A DNA stretch of 64,000 bases from Aerococcus loyolae. Its GTDB lineage: Bacteria > Bacillota > Bacilli > Lactobacillales > Aerococcaceae. Each line of letters opens with the position of its first letter. Position 1 is the stretch's first letter. The DNA lies in NCBI RefSeq assembly GCF_002871915.2, contig NZ_CP126958.1, positions 1,426,001-1,490,000 on the forward strand, read 5' to 3'. The position numbers were made by a program, and so were the translations under genes. Shown here in pieces: positions 36,014 to 45,669 of this stretch. The notes beneath the pieces are model-generated. The model searched no databases, was not told the DNA's origin, and worked only from the letters and a program-made list of their open reading frames with translations.

Positions 36014-37258
36014 TTATTTTTGATAGAGAGAGAGTAAAATTTTATTTCTAGTTGCGGCTAAGACGTCTTCTTGAAACTGGCTTAGTGAGATGGCCGGTTG
36101 CAAGTGGCGCTGCCAAAGCGGATGATCTAATAGTTCATTTAATGCCTGGTCAAAGGCTGTTGGATCCTGATAATGGTCGAGTGTCTCCATCAAGGCCTGC
36201 TCATATAAACTGGCCTGGTCCAAACTTTTGGCTCCTTTGACTTCAAAGCGCAAGTCAGCCAAAAAAACATCATCCTGGTCTTGGGTCTGCCACTGTAATT
36301 GATCGAATAAGTCCTTGGCATAGTCCTCCCAGAAAGCCAAGCTATCGCCATCGGAGCCGTCCAGGCGATAGTGGAGGCGCAAGACATAATGTAAGCCCTC
36401 TGCTCTTGCCTGGTCCACCTCAGCTTGGTATGCTTTTTGGAAAAGTGCTTGCAAATCACTGACCCCTTGAATTGGGGGCGCAATCGCTTGGTGGACTTTA
36501 AATTGCCAATCAGTCGTTTCGATGCTTTCAATGATTGGATCCCTTCCCTGTTCAAGCGAGACGAGGACCCCACCTTTAGGGCCAGTTTCTTTGAAATGGG
36601 TTCCTTGGATATTTCCGGGATAGACGATAGGTGTATGCCCGGATAATTGTTGGGCTGCATGAATATGCCCCAAGGCCCAGTAGTCATAAGCTAATTGTTG
36701 TAAATGACTTTTTTGAAAAGGCGCATAGTGGTCTTGTTGGCTATTTCCCTGTCTTTCCTGGCCATGAAACATGCCAATATGGTAGTCAACATGATTATAA
36801 CGCTTAGGAAAATATTGGCTATAATCTTCCCTTAACCAGCGTTTGGGGTAAGAAAAGCCGGTAATAGCCACCTGGTCACCCCTAGCGCTAGTAAACTCTA
36901 GGGTAGTTACCTGCCGAGGGAAGACTCGGGTAGAGGCTGGCAAAGCCAGGTGTTTTTCTTTTTGGCTCTTATAGTCATGATTGCCAAACAAGATAAAAGA
37001 GGCGATGCCTGCCTGGTCCAAGCGCTCCAAGCCCTTAACGAGGGCAAACTGTTCTGCCAAGGTCCCCTCAGGACTATCATAGAGGTCTCCTGCTAATAAG
37101 ACACAGTCAACCTCCTCATTGATGGCAATGTCGATCAAACGATTGTAGGAGTCAATGGTCGCTTGCCTTAAGGCTTGGTACACTTTATGGTTTTGTTTTT
37201 TTATTTTTTTCATTGTTTGACCTAGATGCAGGTCAGCCGCATGAACAAAGCGTAACAA
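36014..37258 (-). CDS. yhaO: YhaO: Mre11/SbcD-like exonuclease
   Basis: 414 residues with the calcineurin-like metal ligands in order: FVHAADLHLG, LLAGDLYDS, LFGNHDYKS, GMFHGQE and LGHIHAAQQL. The C-terminal 150 residues form the capping/partner domain. The start is TTG 37258 with GGAAAGGG upstream; no ATG fits. It precedes yhaN by 24 bases and is the nuclease partner of that ATPase. Confidence 0.93.
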   Translation of the reverse strand: MLRFVHAADLHLGQTMKKIKKQNHKVYQALRQATIDSYNRLIDIAINEEVDCVLLAGDLYDSPEGTLAEQFALVKGLERLDQAGIASFILFGNHDYKSQKEKHLALPASTRVFPRQVTTLEFTSARGDQVAITGFSYPKRWLREDYSQYFPKRYNHVDYHIGMFHGQERQGNSQQDHYAPFQKSHLQQLAYDYWALGHIHAAQQLSGHTPIVYPGNIQGTHFKETGPKGGVLVSLEQGRDPIIESIETTDWQFKVHQAIAPPIQGVSDLQALFQKAYQAEVDQARAEGLHYVLRLHYRLDGSDGDSLAFWEDYAKDLFDQLQWQTQDQDDVFLADLRFEVKGAKSLDQASLYEQALMETLDHYQDPTAFDQALNELLDHPLWQRHLQPAISLSQFQEDVLAATRNKILLSLYQK

Positions 37259-37388
37259 GTCATCGCACCCTTTCCTTATTGATACTTCCCTAGTTTATCA
37301 TAATTTAACGGGCTTTGTCGCAAGATTTATCGGTGAATTCAAGGCGATAGGACCTCAGCAATTGCTCACCAGAAAATATTTTCAAAAT

Positions 37389-37423
37389 AAAAAAATAGCC
37401 ACCTCAAAGATTTGAGGTGACTA
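37389..37423 (-). terminator. Terminator of the YlbF-family gene
   Basis: TAGTCACCTCAAA and TTTGAGGTGGCTA form a stem followed by TTTTTTT on the minus strand. Confidence 0.85.
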
Positions 37424-37432
37424 GAGGCTTAA

Positions 37433-37819
37433 TTATTCGCCATCCTTATCTTCTGAACTGAGTTTGGTTGCTTGGTTAGCACGGTCATAGATCTCACGAA
37501 TAGGACGACCAACCGCTTGGTTAACATCTTCAACGTATTGGTTGAGTTGTTGTTCTTTTTGCATTAACTCACTTAAGACTGCATTGTTAGCCAAGGTTTT
37601 TTGCATGTCTTCAGCTTTCTTAACATCTTCTTCACTTAACTCTTGGCCTAATTGCATCTTAGTTTGGACGCTGGTTTGGTAGTTTCTAAAATTAATATAG
37701 AGTTCACGTGCTTCGTCATCATTAAGAAGCTTATCCATCGCCTCACTTAAGGCGTCATAAGCGTCTAATTCGCGAATATCACGTTCTAATTGGTTAATGG
37801 TATCGTAAATATTTGCCAA
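37433..37819 (-). CDS. YlbF/YmcA-family regulator (YheA-like)
   Basis: 128 residues, all-helical, charged, with the family core DALSEAMDKLLNDDEARELY and FRNYQTSVQTKMQLGQELS. Relatives in Bacillus (YlbF, YmcA, YaaT) steer RNase Y and so mRNA processing. YheA-type members are less well known, and this one belongs to that shorter group by appearance. The start is TTG 37819 (MANIYDTINQLE), with AAGGGAGAG upstream; the open frame reaches 37897 but the extra part has no RBS. Confidence 0.85.
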   Translation of the reverse strand: MANIYDTINQLERDIRELDAYDALSEAMDKLLNDDEARELYINFRNYQTSVQTKMQLGQELSEEDVKKAEDMQKTLANNAVLSELMQKEQQLNQYVEDVNQAVGRPIREIYDRANQATKLSSEDKDGE

Positions 37820-37918
37820 ATTAATCTCTCCCTTATATGTTTTTTTCAATATACCATGGATAGGATTGTTTTTAAAGTATTTTACTATCCAAGCCAATTC
37901 AGTGCCTGAATGGTAAGC

Positions 37919-40000
37919 CTAAAGTAAACCTCTGAAATAATCGAAGAGGTTTCGCCCACCATCAATAATTCGGTTGATTACGTCTTCATTGTCTGAATTG
38001 GAGTGAGGTGATTGACTAGCCTCTTCTCCGTTATTATATTCAAAGCGATTACCATATTGCTTAGCCGCTGATTCGACGGAAAAAGCAGTTCCAGGACTAT
38101 TAGCAAGGATTCCTTGGAGGATGGTATTGAAACTAGAGTGGGAATTGACTCCAGAGTAGGCAGAAATATAATTTTCCGAAGAGGTCTGATCAAAACCAAA
38201 CCAGGAAGTCACTACCACATCAGGGGTATAGGCGACAAACCATTCATCGTTATAGCCCGCTGCATTGGGATCATCCAAAGTCAATTCAACTGTCCCCGTC
38301 TTCCCAGCTACTTGGTAACCCGCTGGTTCAGCTTGAGAGCCGGTATAGTTTCCATCATAAACCGCTAGCATCATACTGGTCATTTCCTTAGCAACACCTT
38401 GAGACATGACCGTATTTTGCTTAGGACTTTGTTCCTTAACCACTTCTTCACCATTAGGTCCGACAATTTTTCGAATAAAGTAGGACTCAGAACGTTTCCC
38501 ATTATTAGGAAAGGCTGTATAGGCACTGGCTAGCTGGATAGGTGAAACCCCTTCCGTCAAGCCCCCTAAGGCACTAGCTAAGGAGAGGTCCTTATCCGTA
38601 TAGGGAATTCCGAAAGCATCGAGTTTCTTCATGGCTGTATTGACCCCCACTTGGTCCATCAACCAAACTGCTGAGGTGTTTTTACTTAGGGCCAAGGCTT
38701 CCCAGAGCGGCAAGTCACCATTCGATTGGTGGTTCCAGTTTTCAGGCCTGTAGTTGTCACTCCCGTAAGAGCGGACTTCATCAGGGACTTGGTCATTCTT
38801 AGAAAAACCGTGTTCTAAGGCTGGAACATAAACATTTAAAGGTTTGAGTGTCGAACCCGGTTGCCGCTTCATTTGGGTAGACCGGTTAAAGCCCCGGAAG
38901 TGATAATCGCCCACGCCACCAACACTGGCTAAGACACCGCCATTATAGGGGTCTAGAGCAACGGTCGCACTTTGCGAAGCCTGACCATTATTATTAGTTG
39001 GGAAGAGTTGCTTATTCTCATAAGCTGCCTCTAACTGACTTTGGTAGGTGGGGTTAAGATTGGTATAAATCTTATAACCACCGTTCATAACCTCTTCCTC
39101 GGTCAAGCCAAACTTATTGATCGCTTCTTCTAAGACGCTGTCGAAATAATAAGGGTACTTGGATTGGTCACTAGCCACCGGATTGTTCATTTGAGGCATA
39201 ACTGTAGCTTGGGCATTTTGGGCCTCAGTTTCACTGATAAAGTCATTATTACTCATCAGAGAAAGCACCAAATTACGGCGTCCTTGAGCTTCTTCATAAT
39301 TATCAATCGGATTATAGAGGCTGGGCCCCTTCAAAGCTCCGGCCAGAACTGCTGCATTAGGTAAATTAAGGTCAGCGGCATGGGTACCAAAGTATTTTAA
39401 GGATGCATCTTCTACCCCATAGACCCCATTACCAAAATAGGTATGGTTGAGGTACATTTCTAGGATTTGATCCTTTGAGTATTTCTTCTCTACTTCTAAG
39501 GCAATAAAGAGTTCTTTAAACTTTCTCAGCAGGCTCTGCTCATTAGTTAAGAAGGAATTCTTCACTAATTGTTGGGTCAGAGTGGAGCCCCCACCAACCA
39601 CATTTCCGCGGTGAACCACATAGCCCACCATAGCCCGACCGATCCCGATAATATCAAAGCCAGGATGTTGGTAAAAGCGCTTATCTTCAGTGGATATGAC
39701 AGCATTTTGAATATTAGGTGAAATCTGATTTAAGGACACATAAGTTCCGCGTCCGTCAGCCATTTCCCCAACGGCTTGGTCAGATTGGTCATAAATCTCA
39801 GTAGTCATTTGGAGACGGGCTTGTAAGTCATCGACATTCGTCATCTTTGCCCCAACCACTAAATAAGATTCGAAAATAAAGATGATCAAGAGGACAAGAA
39901 AGATTAGCCACTTAGTTAGACGAAATTTCTTCCAGTAGTGACTCAGAAAGGCTTTGACCTTGTCAAACCACGAACTTTCTTGCTGTTCTCCCTCATTCAT
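37919..40000 (-). CDS. Class A penicillin-binding protein (transglycosylase/transpeptidase)
   Basis: 693 residues. One N-terminal membrane helix (about residues 28-50), a GT51 glycan polymerase domain (EDKRFYQHPGFDIIGIGRA, GGSTLTQQLVKN, KEL..ALEVEKKYSKDQILEMYLN) and a transpeptidase domain with active-site PGSTLKPLN, the SxN-type motif SKN and KTGT. The tail is short, Ser/Asn/Glu-rich. It resembles PBP1a/PBP2a of streptococci and builds the wall peptidoglycan. The start was set at ATG 40000 (MNEGEQQES), with AAGGGGG upstream. Confidence 0.94.
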   Translation of the reverse strand: MNEGEQQESSWFDKVKAFLSHYWKKFRLTKWLIFLVLLIIFIFESYLVVGAKMTNVDDLQARLQMTTEIYDQSDQAVGEMADGRGTYVSLNQISPNIQNAVISTEDKRFYQHPGFDIIGIGRAMVGYVVHRGNVVGGGSTLTQQLVKNSFLTNEQSLLRKFKELFIALEVEKKYSKDQILEMYLNHTYFGNGVYGVEDASLKYFGTHAADLNLPNAAVLAGALKGPSLYNPIDNYEEAQGRRNLVLSLMSNNDFISETEAQNAQATVMPQMNNPVASDQSKYPYYFDSVLEEAINKFGLTEEEVMNGGYKIYTNLNPTYQSQLEAAYENKQLFPTNNNGQASQSATVALDPYNGGVLASVGGVGDYHFRGFNRSTQMKRQPGSTLKPLNVYVPALEHGFSKNDQVPDEVRSYGSDNYRPENWNHQSNGDLPLWEALALSKNTSAVWLMDQVGVNTAMKKLDAFGIPYTDKDLSLASALGGLTEGVSPIQLASAYTAFPNNGKRSESYFIRKIVGPNGEEVVKEQSPKQNTVMSQGVAKEMTSMMLAVYDGNYTGSQAEPAGYQVAGKTGTVELTLDDPNAAGYNDEWFVAYTPDVVVTSWFGFDQTSSENYISAYSGVNSHSSFNTILQGILANSPGTAFSVESAAKQYGNRFEYNNGEEASQSPHSNSDNEDVINRIIDGGRNLFDYFRGLL

Positions 40001-40095
40001 ATCGTTGCCCCCTTTCAAGTATTCAATTCATCTTACTACAGTTTCTTCATTAATATTTATCCTTGAAGCGATATTTAAATTTTCTTATTTATCAT

Positions 40096-40629
40096 TTAAT
40101 CTTTTTTTAAATTTGCTAACTTATCATGTTCATAGCTATGGGTGAGTTCTAAGTCATTAAAGGCCTGTTGACGAAGTACTTCATAAATACAAATCGCTGC
40201 ACAATTGGATAAATTAAGGCAGCGGACATGGGTATCATCCATAGGCAGACGCAGGCATTGGTCTTCATGCTCATGCATAAAGGCTTCCGGTAGACCCGTA
40301 GTTTCCTTACCAAACATGAGGAAGATATCTTCGCCCCGCTCTTTATGGGCCATGTAGTCAATATCGGTATAATTCTTGGTAGCAAATTTACTGATCAAAT
40401 ATAGAGGTCGTCCATCCAGATAGTCCATAAAGGCCTTCAAATCGTCATGGTAGGTAATGTCTAGGGCATCCCAATAGTCGAGACCCGCCCGCTTTAAGTG
40501 CTTATCATCCGTTTGAAAACCCAAGGGTTCGATTAAGTGCAGGTGGGTATCAGTTGCCGCACAGGTACGAGCAATATTTCCGGTATTGGCTGGAATTTCT
40601 GGTTCAAATAATACAATATGGTTTGTCAT
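40096..40629 (-). CDS. trmL: tRNA (cytidine/uridine-34 2'-O)-methyltransferase
   Basis: 177-residue single-domain SPOUT methyltransferase. Signatures are LFEPEIPANTGNIARTCAAT, LMFGKETTGLP and LRLPMDDTHVRCLNLSNCAAI. TrmL modifies the wobble base of leucine tRNAs. Good RBS GAGGAG before ATG 40629. Its promoter region is shared with the divergent xpt gene. Confidence 0.94.
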   Translation of the reverse strand: MTNHIVLFEPEIPANTGNIARTCAATDTHLHLIEPLGFQTDDKHLKRAGLDYWDALDITYHDDLKAFMDYLDGRPLYLISKFATKNYTDIDYMAHKERGEDIFLMFGKETTGLPEAFMHEHEDQCLRLPMDDTHVRCLNLSNCAAICIYEVLRQQAFNDLELTHSYEHDKLANLKKD

Positions 40630-40723
40630 TAAAATCTCCTCTTCACAATATTCTCATCCTATCTATTATACCCCTAGCTGGATGATTACGAAACTAAGAC
40701 TTAGAAACAGGAAAAAATCGCTT

Positions 40724-40768
40724 AATGTTCAAAAAATGTTCGCATTTTATCCCGATAAAGGGTAGAAT
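40724..40768 (+). promoter_or_regulatory. Upstream region of xpt with possible PurR box
   Basis: ATGTTC occurs twice, one helical turn (11 bp) apart (40725 and 40736); the second, AATGTTCGCATTTT, resembles the reverse complement of the PurBox CCGAAC core with one mismatch. A TAGAAT -10 box lies at 40763-40768. I see no purine riboswitch aptamer, which is how xpt is controlled in Bacillus. Tentative. Confidence 0.4.
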
Positions 40769-40818
40769 AGGGATAACTTATTCTAATTATTGCTCAAAAT
40801 ACCAAAGGAGGAAAAAGA

Positions 40819-41400
40819 GTGGCAAACTTAAAGCAACGGATTCTTGAAGATGGTAAAGTGTTTCCGAACAACGTATTGAAGGTTGATTCATTCCTCAACC
40901 ACCAAATTGATCCTAGTGTCATCAGTGATATTGCTGATAAAATCATTGCTCACTATCAAGGTCGCGAAATTACTAAAATTGTTACCGTCGAAGCTTCTGG
41001 AATCGCACCATCGATTATCATCGCCGAAAAATTAGGGGTTCCTATGGTTTTCGCTAAGAAACAACAACCATCTACCCTCAAAGACCAAGCCGTGTATGGG
41101 AGTAACGTACATAGCTACACCAAGGATACCGATAGTTTTGTGATTATCAGTAAGCAATACTTAGGTCCAGACGATAAGGTTCTGATTATCGATGATTTCT
41201 TAGCCAATGGTGAAGCTGCTATGGGACTCATTGATATTGTTAACCAAGCCCAAGCTGAAGTAGTGGGTGTAGGGATCTGTATTGAAAAATCCTTCCAAGA
41301 TGGTCGTCAACGCATCCTCGATGCCGGCGTTGACCTCTATTCAGAAGTGCGGATCGCCTCTCTATCCAACGGTAAAGTCGAATTCGCCGAAGGGCACTAA
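40819..41400 (+). CDS. xpt: Xanthine phosphoribosyltransferase
   Basis: 193 residues. Converts xanthine and PRPP to XMP in purine salvage. The N-terminal hood and type-I PRT core are visible: KVDSFLNHQIDPSV, VTVEASGIAPSI, VFAKKQQPSTL and the PRPP loop VLIIDDFLANGEAA. RBS AAAGGAGG. The start codon is GTG at 40819 (GTGGCAAACTTAAAG). No permease gene follows; instead, the hairpin repeat G starts six bases after the stop. Confidence 0.95.
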   Translation: MANLKQRILEDGKVFPNNVLKVDSFLNHQIDPSVISDIADKIIAHYQGREITKIVTVEASGIAPSIIIAEKLGVPMVFAKKQQPSTLKDQAVYGSNVHSYTKDTDSFVIISKQYLGPDDKVLIIDDFLANGEAAMGLIDIVNQAQAEVVGVGICIEKSFQDGRQRILDAGVDLYSEVRIASLSNGKVEFAEGH

Positions 41401-41406
41401 GAAAAA

Positions 41407-41570
41407 AGTGTGACGGGTGCGCCAAAGATCGATAGAGCTATGCATACTATATCTGTAACTCGCTGACGCTTCGAACAGCTATAGCAACTGGAACTAAAGA
41501 GCAAAAATTCTCGAAGAGAATTTCTTGCACTTTAGTGAAGTGGAGGTCGATCTGCACCCGGAACACGTTT
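41407..41570 (+). repeat. Hairpin repeat element, copy G
   Basis: GTGTGACGGGTGC/GCACCCGGAACAC outer arm, AGATCGA/TCGATCT second arm, then a hairpin module (41437-41489) shared with copy D, then ACTGGAAC, arm TAAAG..CTTTA with inner stem AATTCTC/GAGAATT, and GTGAAGTGG. It starts directly after xpt and in the direction of that gene. Confidence 0.92.
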
Positions 41571-41621
41571 AGAGGGTGAAGTAGCCACATCAAAAGGCGC
41601 TTATCTCAACTTTTATTAAAG

Positions 41622-41660
41622 AAAAGAGACAGGAGAAAAAATTCCTGTCTCTCTTTTTTT
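41622..41660. terminator. Bidirectional terminator between xpt and the dehydrogenase gene
   Basis: AAAAGAGACAGGA and TCCTGTCTCTCTTTTTTT, with T runs on both strands. Confidence 0.88.
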
Positions 41661-41694
41661 GTATTCACTTTTTCAAAGCTAGTAATTGCGCCTG

Positions 41695-42654
41695 CTATTC
41701 GGACACGATATTTTGCGGATCATCCTTGAGGTAATGATAAATATTATCAAAAGCGATTCTAGCTAATTTTACCATGGCTTCATCGGTTAAATAGCCCACA
41801 TGGGGTGTTAGTTGAATATTCTTGGCATGGAGAAGTGGGTAATCATCTGCCAATGGCGGTTCACTATCAAAGACATCGATCCCTGCCCCAGCAATCTTCT
41901 CATCATTAAGGGCTTGGGCTAGAGCTTCATTATCCACAATTGGGCCCCGGGCCACGTTAATTAAGACTGCCGATGATTTCATTTTCCCAATCATTTCTTT
42001 AGAAATCATGCCTTTGGTTTGGGGGTTATTAGGCAGATGAATGGAAATAATATCACTTTCAGCCATCACTTCTTCTAGACTATGGTATTCAATTCCTAAA
42101 GCTTTAGCTTCTTCTTTTTCGCTACGGCTATAGGCGATCAAATTAGCCCCAAAAGCCTTAAAGAGAGCAGCTGTCGCTAAACCGATCGAGCCGGTTCCGA
42201 TAATCCCAACCGTTTTGCCAGCAATTTCCCTACCTTGGAATACTTGACTTAATTGGCTGCCTTTTCGGGTTTCTTGGTCATTGGCTTGGAGATGACGGTA
42301 GAGCGCTAAAGTTAGACCAAGCGATAATTCAGCCACGGCTTGGTTGGCGTAACCGGAGGCATTGTTAACCATAATGCCTTTTTCTTTGAGAACATCCATG
42401 GCCACATGGTCAACTCCGGTAAATGCGACATCCACTAATTGAGTATCCTCTAATTTGGAGGCTACTTCCTCAGGGAAAGGGGTAGAATCAATAATCAGGA
42501 TTTCCGCCCCTTCTGTCCGCTTAGCCATCTCTTCGGGATCAGTAGTCTTCTCCTCATAATATACAAAGTCATGTCCTGCCTCAATTAAGGGCTGGGCCAA
42601 TTCATCAATTAATTCTTTTGCTACATTTAAAGGTTGGACACTAACGATTTTCAT
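41695..42654 (-). CDS. D-2-hydroxyacid dehydrogenase
   Basis: 319 residues, formate/glycerate dehydrogenase family. The NAD-binding motif is VGIIGTGSIGLATAALF, with catalytic Arg in INVARGPIVDN, Glu in FDSEPPLADDYP and His in LTPHVGYLTDEA. The substrate could be hydroxypyruvate, glyoxylate, lactate or a phosphonate; not decidable by reading. The start was set at ATG 42654 (MKIVSVQPLN), with GAGAGGAG upstream. Operon partner of the barrel protein gene 35 bases before it. Confidence 0.92.
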   Translation of the reverse strand: MKIVSVQPLNVAKELIDELAQPLIEAGHDFVYYEEKTTDPEEMAKRTEGAEILIIDSTPFPEEVASKLEDTQLVDVAFTGVDHVAMDVLKEKGIMVNNASGYANQAVAELSLGLTLALYRHLQANDQETRKGSQLSQVFQGREIAGKTVGIIGTGSIGLATAALFKAFGANLIAYSRSEKEEAKALGIEYHSLEEVMAESDIISIHLPNNPQTKGMISKEMIGKMKSSAVLINVARGPIVDNEALAQALNDEKIAGAGIDVFDSEPPLADDYPLLHAKNIQLTPHVGYLTDEAMVKLARIAFDNIYHYLKDDPQNIVSE

Positions 42655-42689
42655 CAAAAGACTCCTCTCTTCATTCAGCAAATACTTTC

Positions 42690-43433
42690 TTATAAATTAT
42701 ACTTATCCTCATAAGCGTCTAGGGTGAGGCCATCATGGTTGGACATGAAACGCTCTTCCGACCTATCCCGGTAATTATCCATCACTTCCTGGAAAAGTTC
42801 AGCATTAGTTGGTGGGGTCCAAGAAATCGCATCGGCCCCGGCCTCAATGACCTTTTTAATATTTTCTTCGGATTTTCCACCGGTAGCAATAATAGGGATA
42901 TCAGGAAATTGATCACGGACCCGTTTAACTAATTCCACGGTGTGCCGGCCATTGGCAACATTGAGAATATCTACCCCACTATTTAACTTGGAAAGCAAGT
43001 CATATTCTGAAATCACGGTAGAAATAATTGGGGAATCGATCCGGTCCTCTATGGCTTGGATAGTTTCGATTGGCATAGGGGCATTACATACCACGCCTAG
43101 AGCTCCTTCTGCTTCTGAAAGCAAGGCAATTTCAACACTCCGCATCCCCTGAGTCTTGCCCCCACCCACGCCAGCAAAAACTGGTTGGGAAGCGACTTGT
43201 AAGATCGCAGAAATAATGCTGGGATGAGGCGTAAAAGGATAGACCGCTAGGATGGCGTCAGCATTCGAGTAAGTAATAGTCGCGACATCGGTAGAAAATA
43301 GTAAGGATTTAATGGTACGACCAAAGATTTGAATACCGGGCGCCTCTTCAATCACTTCTGGCACCATAATAATATCTTTTCTTAAAGCGGAACTGACTTT
43401 TTTGATAACTTTCTTTTTGCCTTGTTCTTTCAT
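42690..43433 (-). CDS. Beta/alpha-barrel protein of unknown function
   Basis: 247 residues that look like a phosphate-binding TIM barrel: repeated strand ends such as DAILAVYPF, PVFAGVGGGKTQG, GALGVVCNAP, ISTVISEYD, DILNVANG, PIIATGGKSEENIKKVIEAGADAISWTP. The ATGG..GADAI segment is like that of KDPG-aldolase, ThiG or TrpA type barrels. I cannot assign a reaction. Pairing with a D-2-hydroxyacid dehydrogenase suggests a small pathway that makes or uses a 2-keto/hydroxy acid. Start ATG 43433, RBS GAGAGGTAG. Confidence 0.75.
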   Translation of the reverse strand: MKEQGKKKVIKKVSSALRKDIIMVPEVIEEAPGIQIFGRTIKSLLFSTDVATITYSNADAILAVYPFTPHPSIISAILQVASQPVFAGVGGGKTQGMRSVEIALLSEAEGALGVVCNAPMPIETIQAIEDRIDSPIISTVISEYDLLSKLNSGVDILNVANGRHTVELVKRVRDQFPDIPIIATGGKSEENIKKVIEAGADAISWTPPTNAELFQEVMDNYRDRSEERFMSNHDGLTLDAYEDKYNL

Positions 43434-43587
43434 GGCTACCTCTCATTTCATCTTTTTCTTTTACAGCCATATTTTAACGATTACTCAAGCTTTCGTCAAA
43501 ATAATTTCCTTGTTCATTCAGTTGTCAGATGATTCTAACTTCATTGCAAATAGACTCATGCGTTCATCAAAATATGTTACAGCGTTT

Positions 43588-43618
43588 TCCCCCTTTTGTA
43601 TGACTGTCGCACTCTCTA
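43588..43618 (-). repeat. Hairpin repeat element, end fragment H
   Basis: CCTTTTGTATGACTGTCGCACTCTCT (in parts) matches the conserved 3' end of copies B and D. The other half is not clearly recognisable. It lies between the scrA terminator and the barrel protein gene. Confidence 0.5.
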
Positions 43619-43652
43619 CAAAAAAAGAGGCGGCTAATGTTAGCCAACCTCA
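43619..43652 (-). terminator. Terminator of scrA
   Basis: GAGGTTGGCTAA and TTAGCCGCCTC (one mismatch) followed by TTTTTTT on the minus strand. Confidence 0.85.
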
Positions 43653-43670
43653 TGGGGAGACAAAATATAA

Positions 43671-45629
43671 TTAAGAGGATTTAGAGATCGCTAGGAGGTC
43701 TTCATTGGCTAAAGTCGTTCCACTTTCTCTTACAGCGGTGATGGCTTGGTAATCTCCAGTATTGGTAATGATTTCCATCACTGTGGGGTCATAGCCAGCA
43801 GACTTAATACCTTCAATATCAAAAGTTCCTAGGAGGTCGCCGCGTTTGACCGCTTGACCTTGGCTGACTTGGGAAGTAAAATACTGACCCTGTAAGTTCA
43901 CGGTATCAATACCAATATGAATCAGGACTTCCACTCCATTATCCCCCGTTAAACCGTAAGCATGCTTGGTGTCATAGGCCACTGTCAAGGTTCCATCTAG
44001 GGGTGAATAGACCTTACCATCGCTTGGAAGAATGGCAATCCCCTTGCCCATCATTTCTTGAGAAAAGACAGGGTCATCCACTGCTTTTAAGGCTTTGACT
44101 TGGCCACTAGCGACTGCAGGTAAAACTAGGTCAGCTTCAATACCTGAGCGATCAGCCTGACTAGACTTACTTGCCGCAGCTTCTTCAGCTTGGAGGGCTG
44201 CTGCTTCTGATTTTTCGGCTTCTTTATTGGAGTATTTTCCATAGAAGAAGGTTAGCAAGAAAGCTGAGATAAAACTAATAGCAACTCCGACTAAAAAAGG
44301 GATCCAAGAATTCGAATCAATAGAAATAATGCCAAGGAAACCGGCTGAGCCTAAGGAGACTGCCAGTACATGGAAGAAGCCTAAACAAGCTGAGGCGATC
44401 CCAGAAGCAATCATGGCACAGTAGAAAGGATAACGTAATTTAAGGTTAATCCCAAAAATCGCTGGTTCAGTAATCCCGAGTAAGGCTGACACTGAAGCTG
44501 AGGAAGCAACTCCTTTTTGTTTTTCATTATGGGTAATCACCATCACCGCTAAACAGGCAGCCCCTTGAGCGATATTCGCCATAGATGCCACTGGGAAGAT
44601 AAAGGAGCCTCCTGTTGTGGCTTGGTTAGCAATTAAGGTGGTTTCAACGGCAGGGAAACTTTGATGGAGGCCTGTAATCACGATTGGTGAATAGAAGAGC
44701 CCTAATATCCCCATCCCTAAGGCCCCAGTCGCTTCATACAGCCAGGTCAAGCCATAGGTTAAGGCGTCTGATACATTCCGCATCACTGGTCCCACAATGG
44801 CAAAGGTTAGAAAACCAGTGATAATGATGGCCAACATGGGAGTAAAGGTAAAGTCAAAAGCCGGATGGATATGGTCGTGGAAGAAGTTCTCTAAACGGGC
44901 CAAAATCCAAGCGACTGCTAAGACAGGCAGGACTTGGCCTTGGTAACCTGCCTGAGCAATTTTAAAGCCAAAAATGTCCCAATAAGGCATTTCTCCAGCC
45001 GCGGTTACTGTGGCAACCTCATAACCACTCACTAAGGACGGCATCACCATGGCCATCCCAATGGCTGCTCCTAGAAAAGGATTGCCACCAAAACGCTTGG
45101 TCGCTGAGAACCCCAGAAGAACTGGTAAGAAAGTAAAGGGTGCTCCCGCAATAACCCCTAGCATACCAGAAAGGTCAGCAATAACAGCTGATCGTTCGAC
45201 AAGTGCCACACCTCCAAAAGGTGAAGTTAAAAGGTTATTTAAGGCGAGAAGCAAGCCCCCTGCGACTAAGGCCGGCAAGATTGGTACAAAGATATCCGAT
45301 AAAAGTTTGGTCAACTGCATGAAGGGATTACTTTTTTCTTGGGATTGAGCCACAGCTTTAATGTCTTCGGTTGAGGCTTCTTGGACGCCAGTGATTGCAG
45401 TGAGTTCCTTATAAACCTTATCTACATCGCCAGTTCCAATGATGATTTGGTACTGACCGTTCACTTCAAAGGTCCCTTTGACCCCTTCGTTATTATCAAT
45501 CGCTTCTTGGTCAACAGCTTGACTATCTTTTAAAACTAAGCGTAAGCGGGTTGCACAGTGAGCAGCAGCAAGGAGGTTATCCTTACCAAGTGCGTCTGCA
45601 ATATCTTGAGCAACTTGTTTGTGATTCAT
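43671..45629 (-). CDS. scrA: Sucrose-specific PTS transporter EIIBCA
   Basis: 652 residues in the order IIB-IIC-IIA. The IIB phosphocysteine is Cys25 ([10 protein letters not shown]). IIC, about residues 105-460, holds around ten membrane segments, with [12 protein letters not shown] and [18 protein letters not shown] conserved for the sucrose/beta-glucoside class. IIA, about residues 495-640, contains the active His in [16 protein letters not shown]. It imports sucrose as sucrose-6-phosphate, which ScrB then splits. Divergent from scrB, with shared operators. RBS AAAGGAG before ATG 45629. Confidence 0.94.
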   Translation of the reverse strand: MNHKQVAQDIADALGKDNLLAAAHCATRLRLVLKDSQAVDQEAIDNNEGVKGTFEVNGQYQIIIGTGDVDKVYKELTAITGVQEASTEDIKAVAQSQEKSNPFMQLTKLLSDIFVPILPALVAGGLLLALNNLLTSPFGGVALVERSAVIADLSGMLGVIAGAPFTFLPVLLGFSATKRFGGNPFLGAAIGMAMVMPSLVSGYEVATVTAAGEMPYWDIFGFKIAQAGYQGQVLPVLAVAWILARLENFFHDHIHPAFDFTFTPMLAIIITGFLTFAIVGPVMRNVSDALTYGLTWLYEATGALGMGILGLFYSPIVITGLHQSFPAVETTLIANQATTGGSFIFPVASMANIAQGAACLAVMVITHNEKQKGVASSASVSALLGITEPAIFGINLKLRYPFYCAMIASGIASACLGFFHVLAVSLGSAGFLGIISIDSNSWIPFLVGVAISFISAFLLTFFYGKYSNKEAEKSEAAALQAEEAAASKSSQADRSGIEADLVLPAVASGQVKALKAVDDPVFSQEMMGKGIAILPSDGKVYSPLDGTLTVAYDTKHAYGLTGDNGVEVLIHIGIDTVNLQGQYFTSQVSQGQAVKRGDLLGTFDIEGIKSAGYDPTVMEIITNTGDYQAITAVRESGTTLANEDLLAISKSS

Positions 45630-45647
45630 GATCGGTCTCCTTTCAGG

Positions 45648-45663
45648 TGAAAACGCTTTTACA
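45648..45663. promoter_or_regulatory. Operator-like palindrome O1 (ScrR/CcpA type)
   Basis: TGAAAACGCTTTTACA, a LacI-family palindrome centred on CG, just downstream of the scrA promoter. Confidence 0.72.
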
Positions 45664-45669
45664 CTTAAT

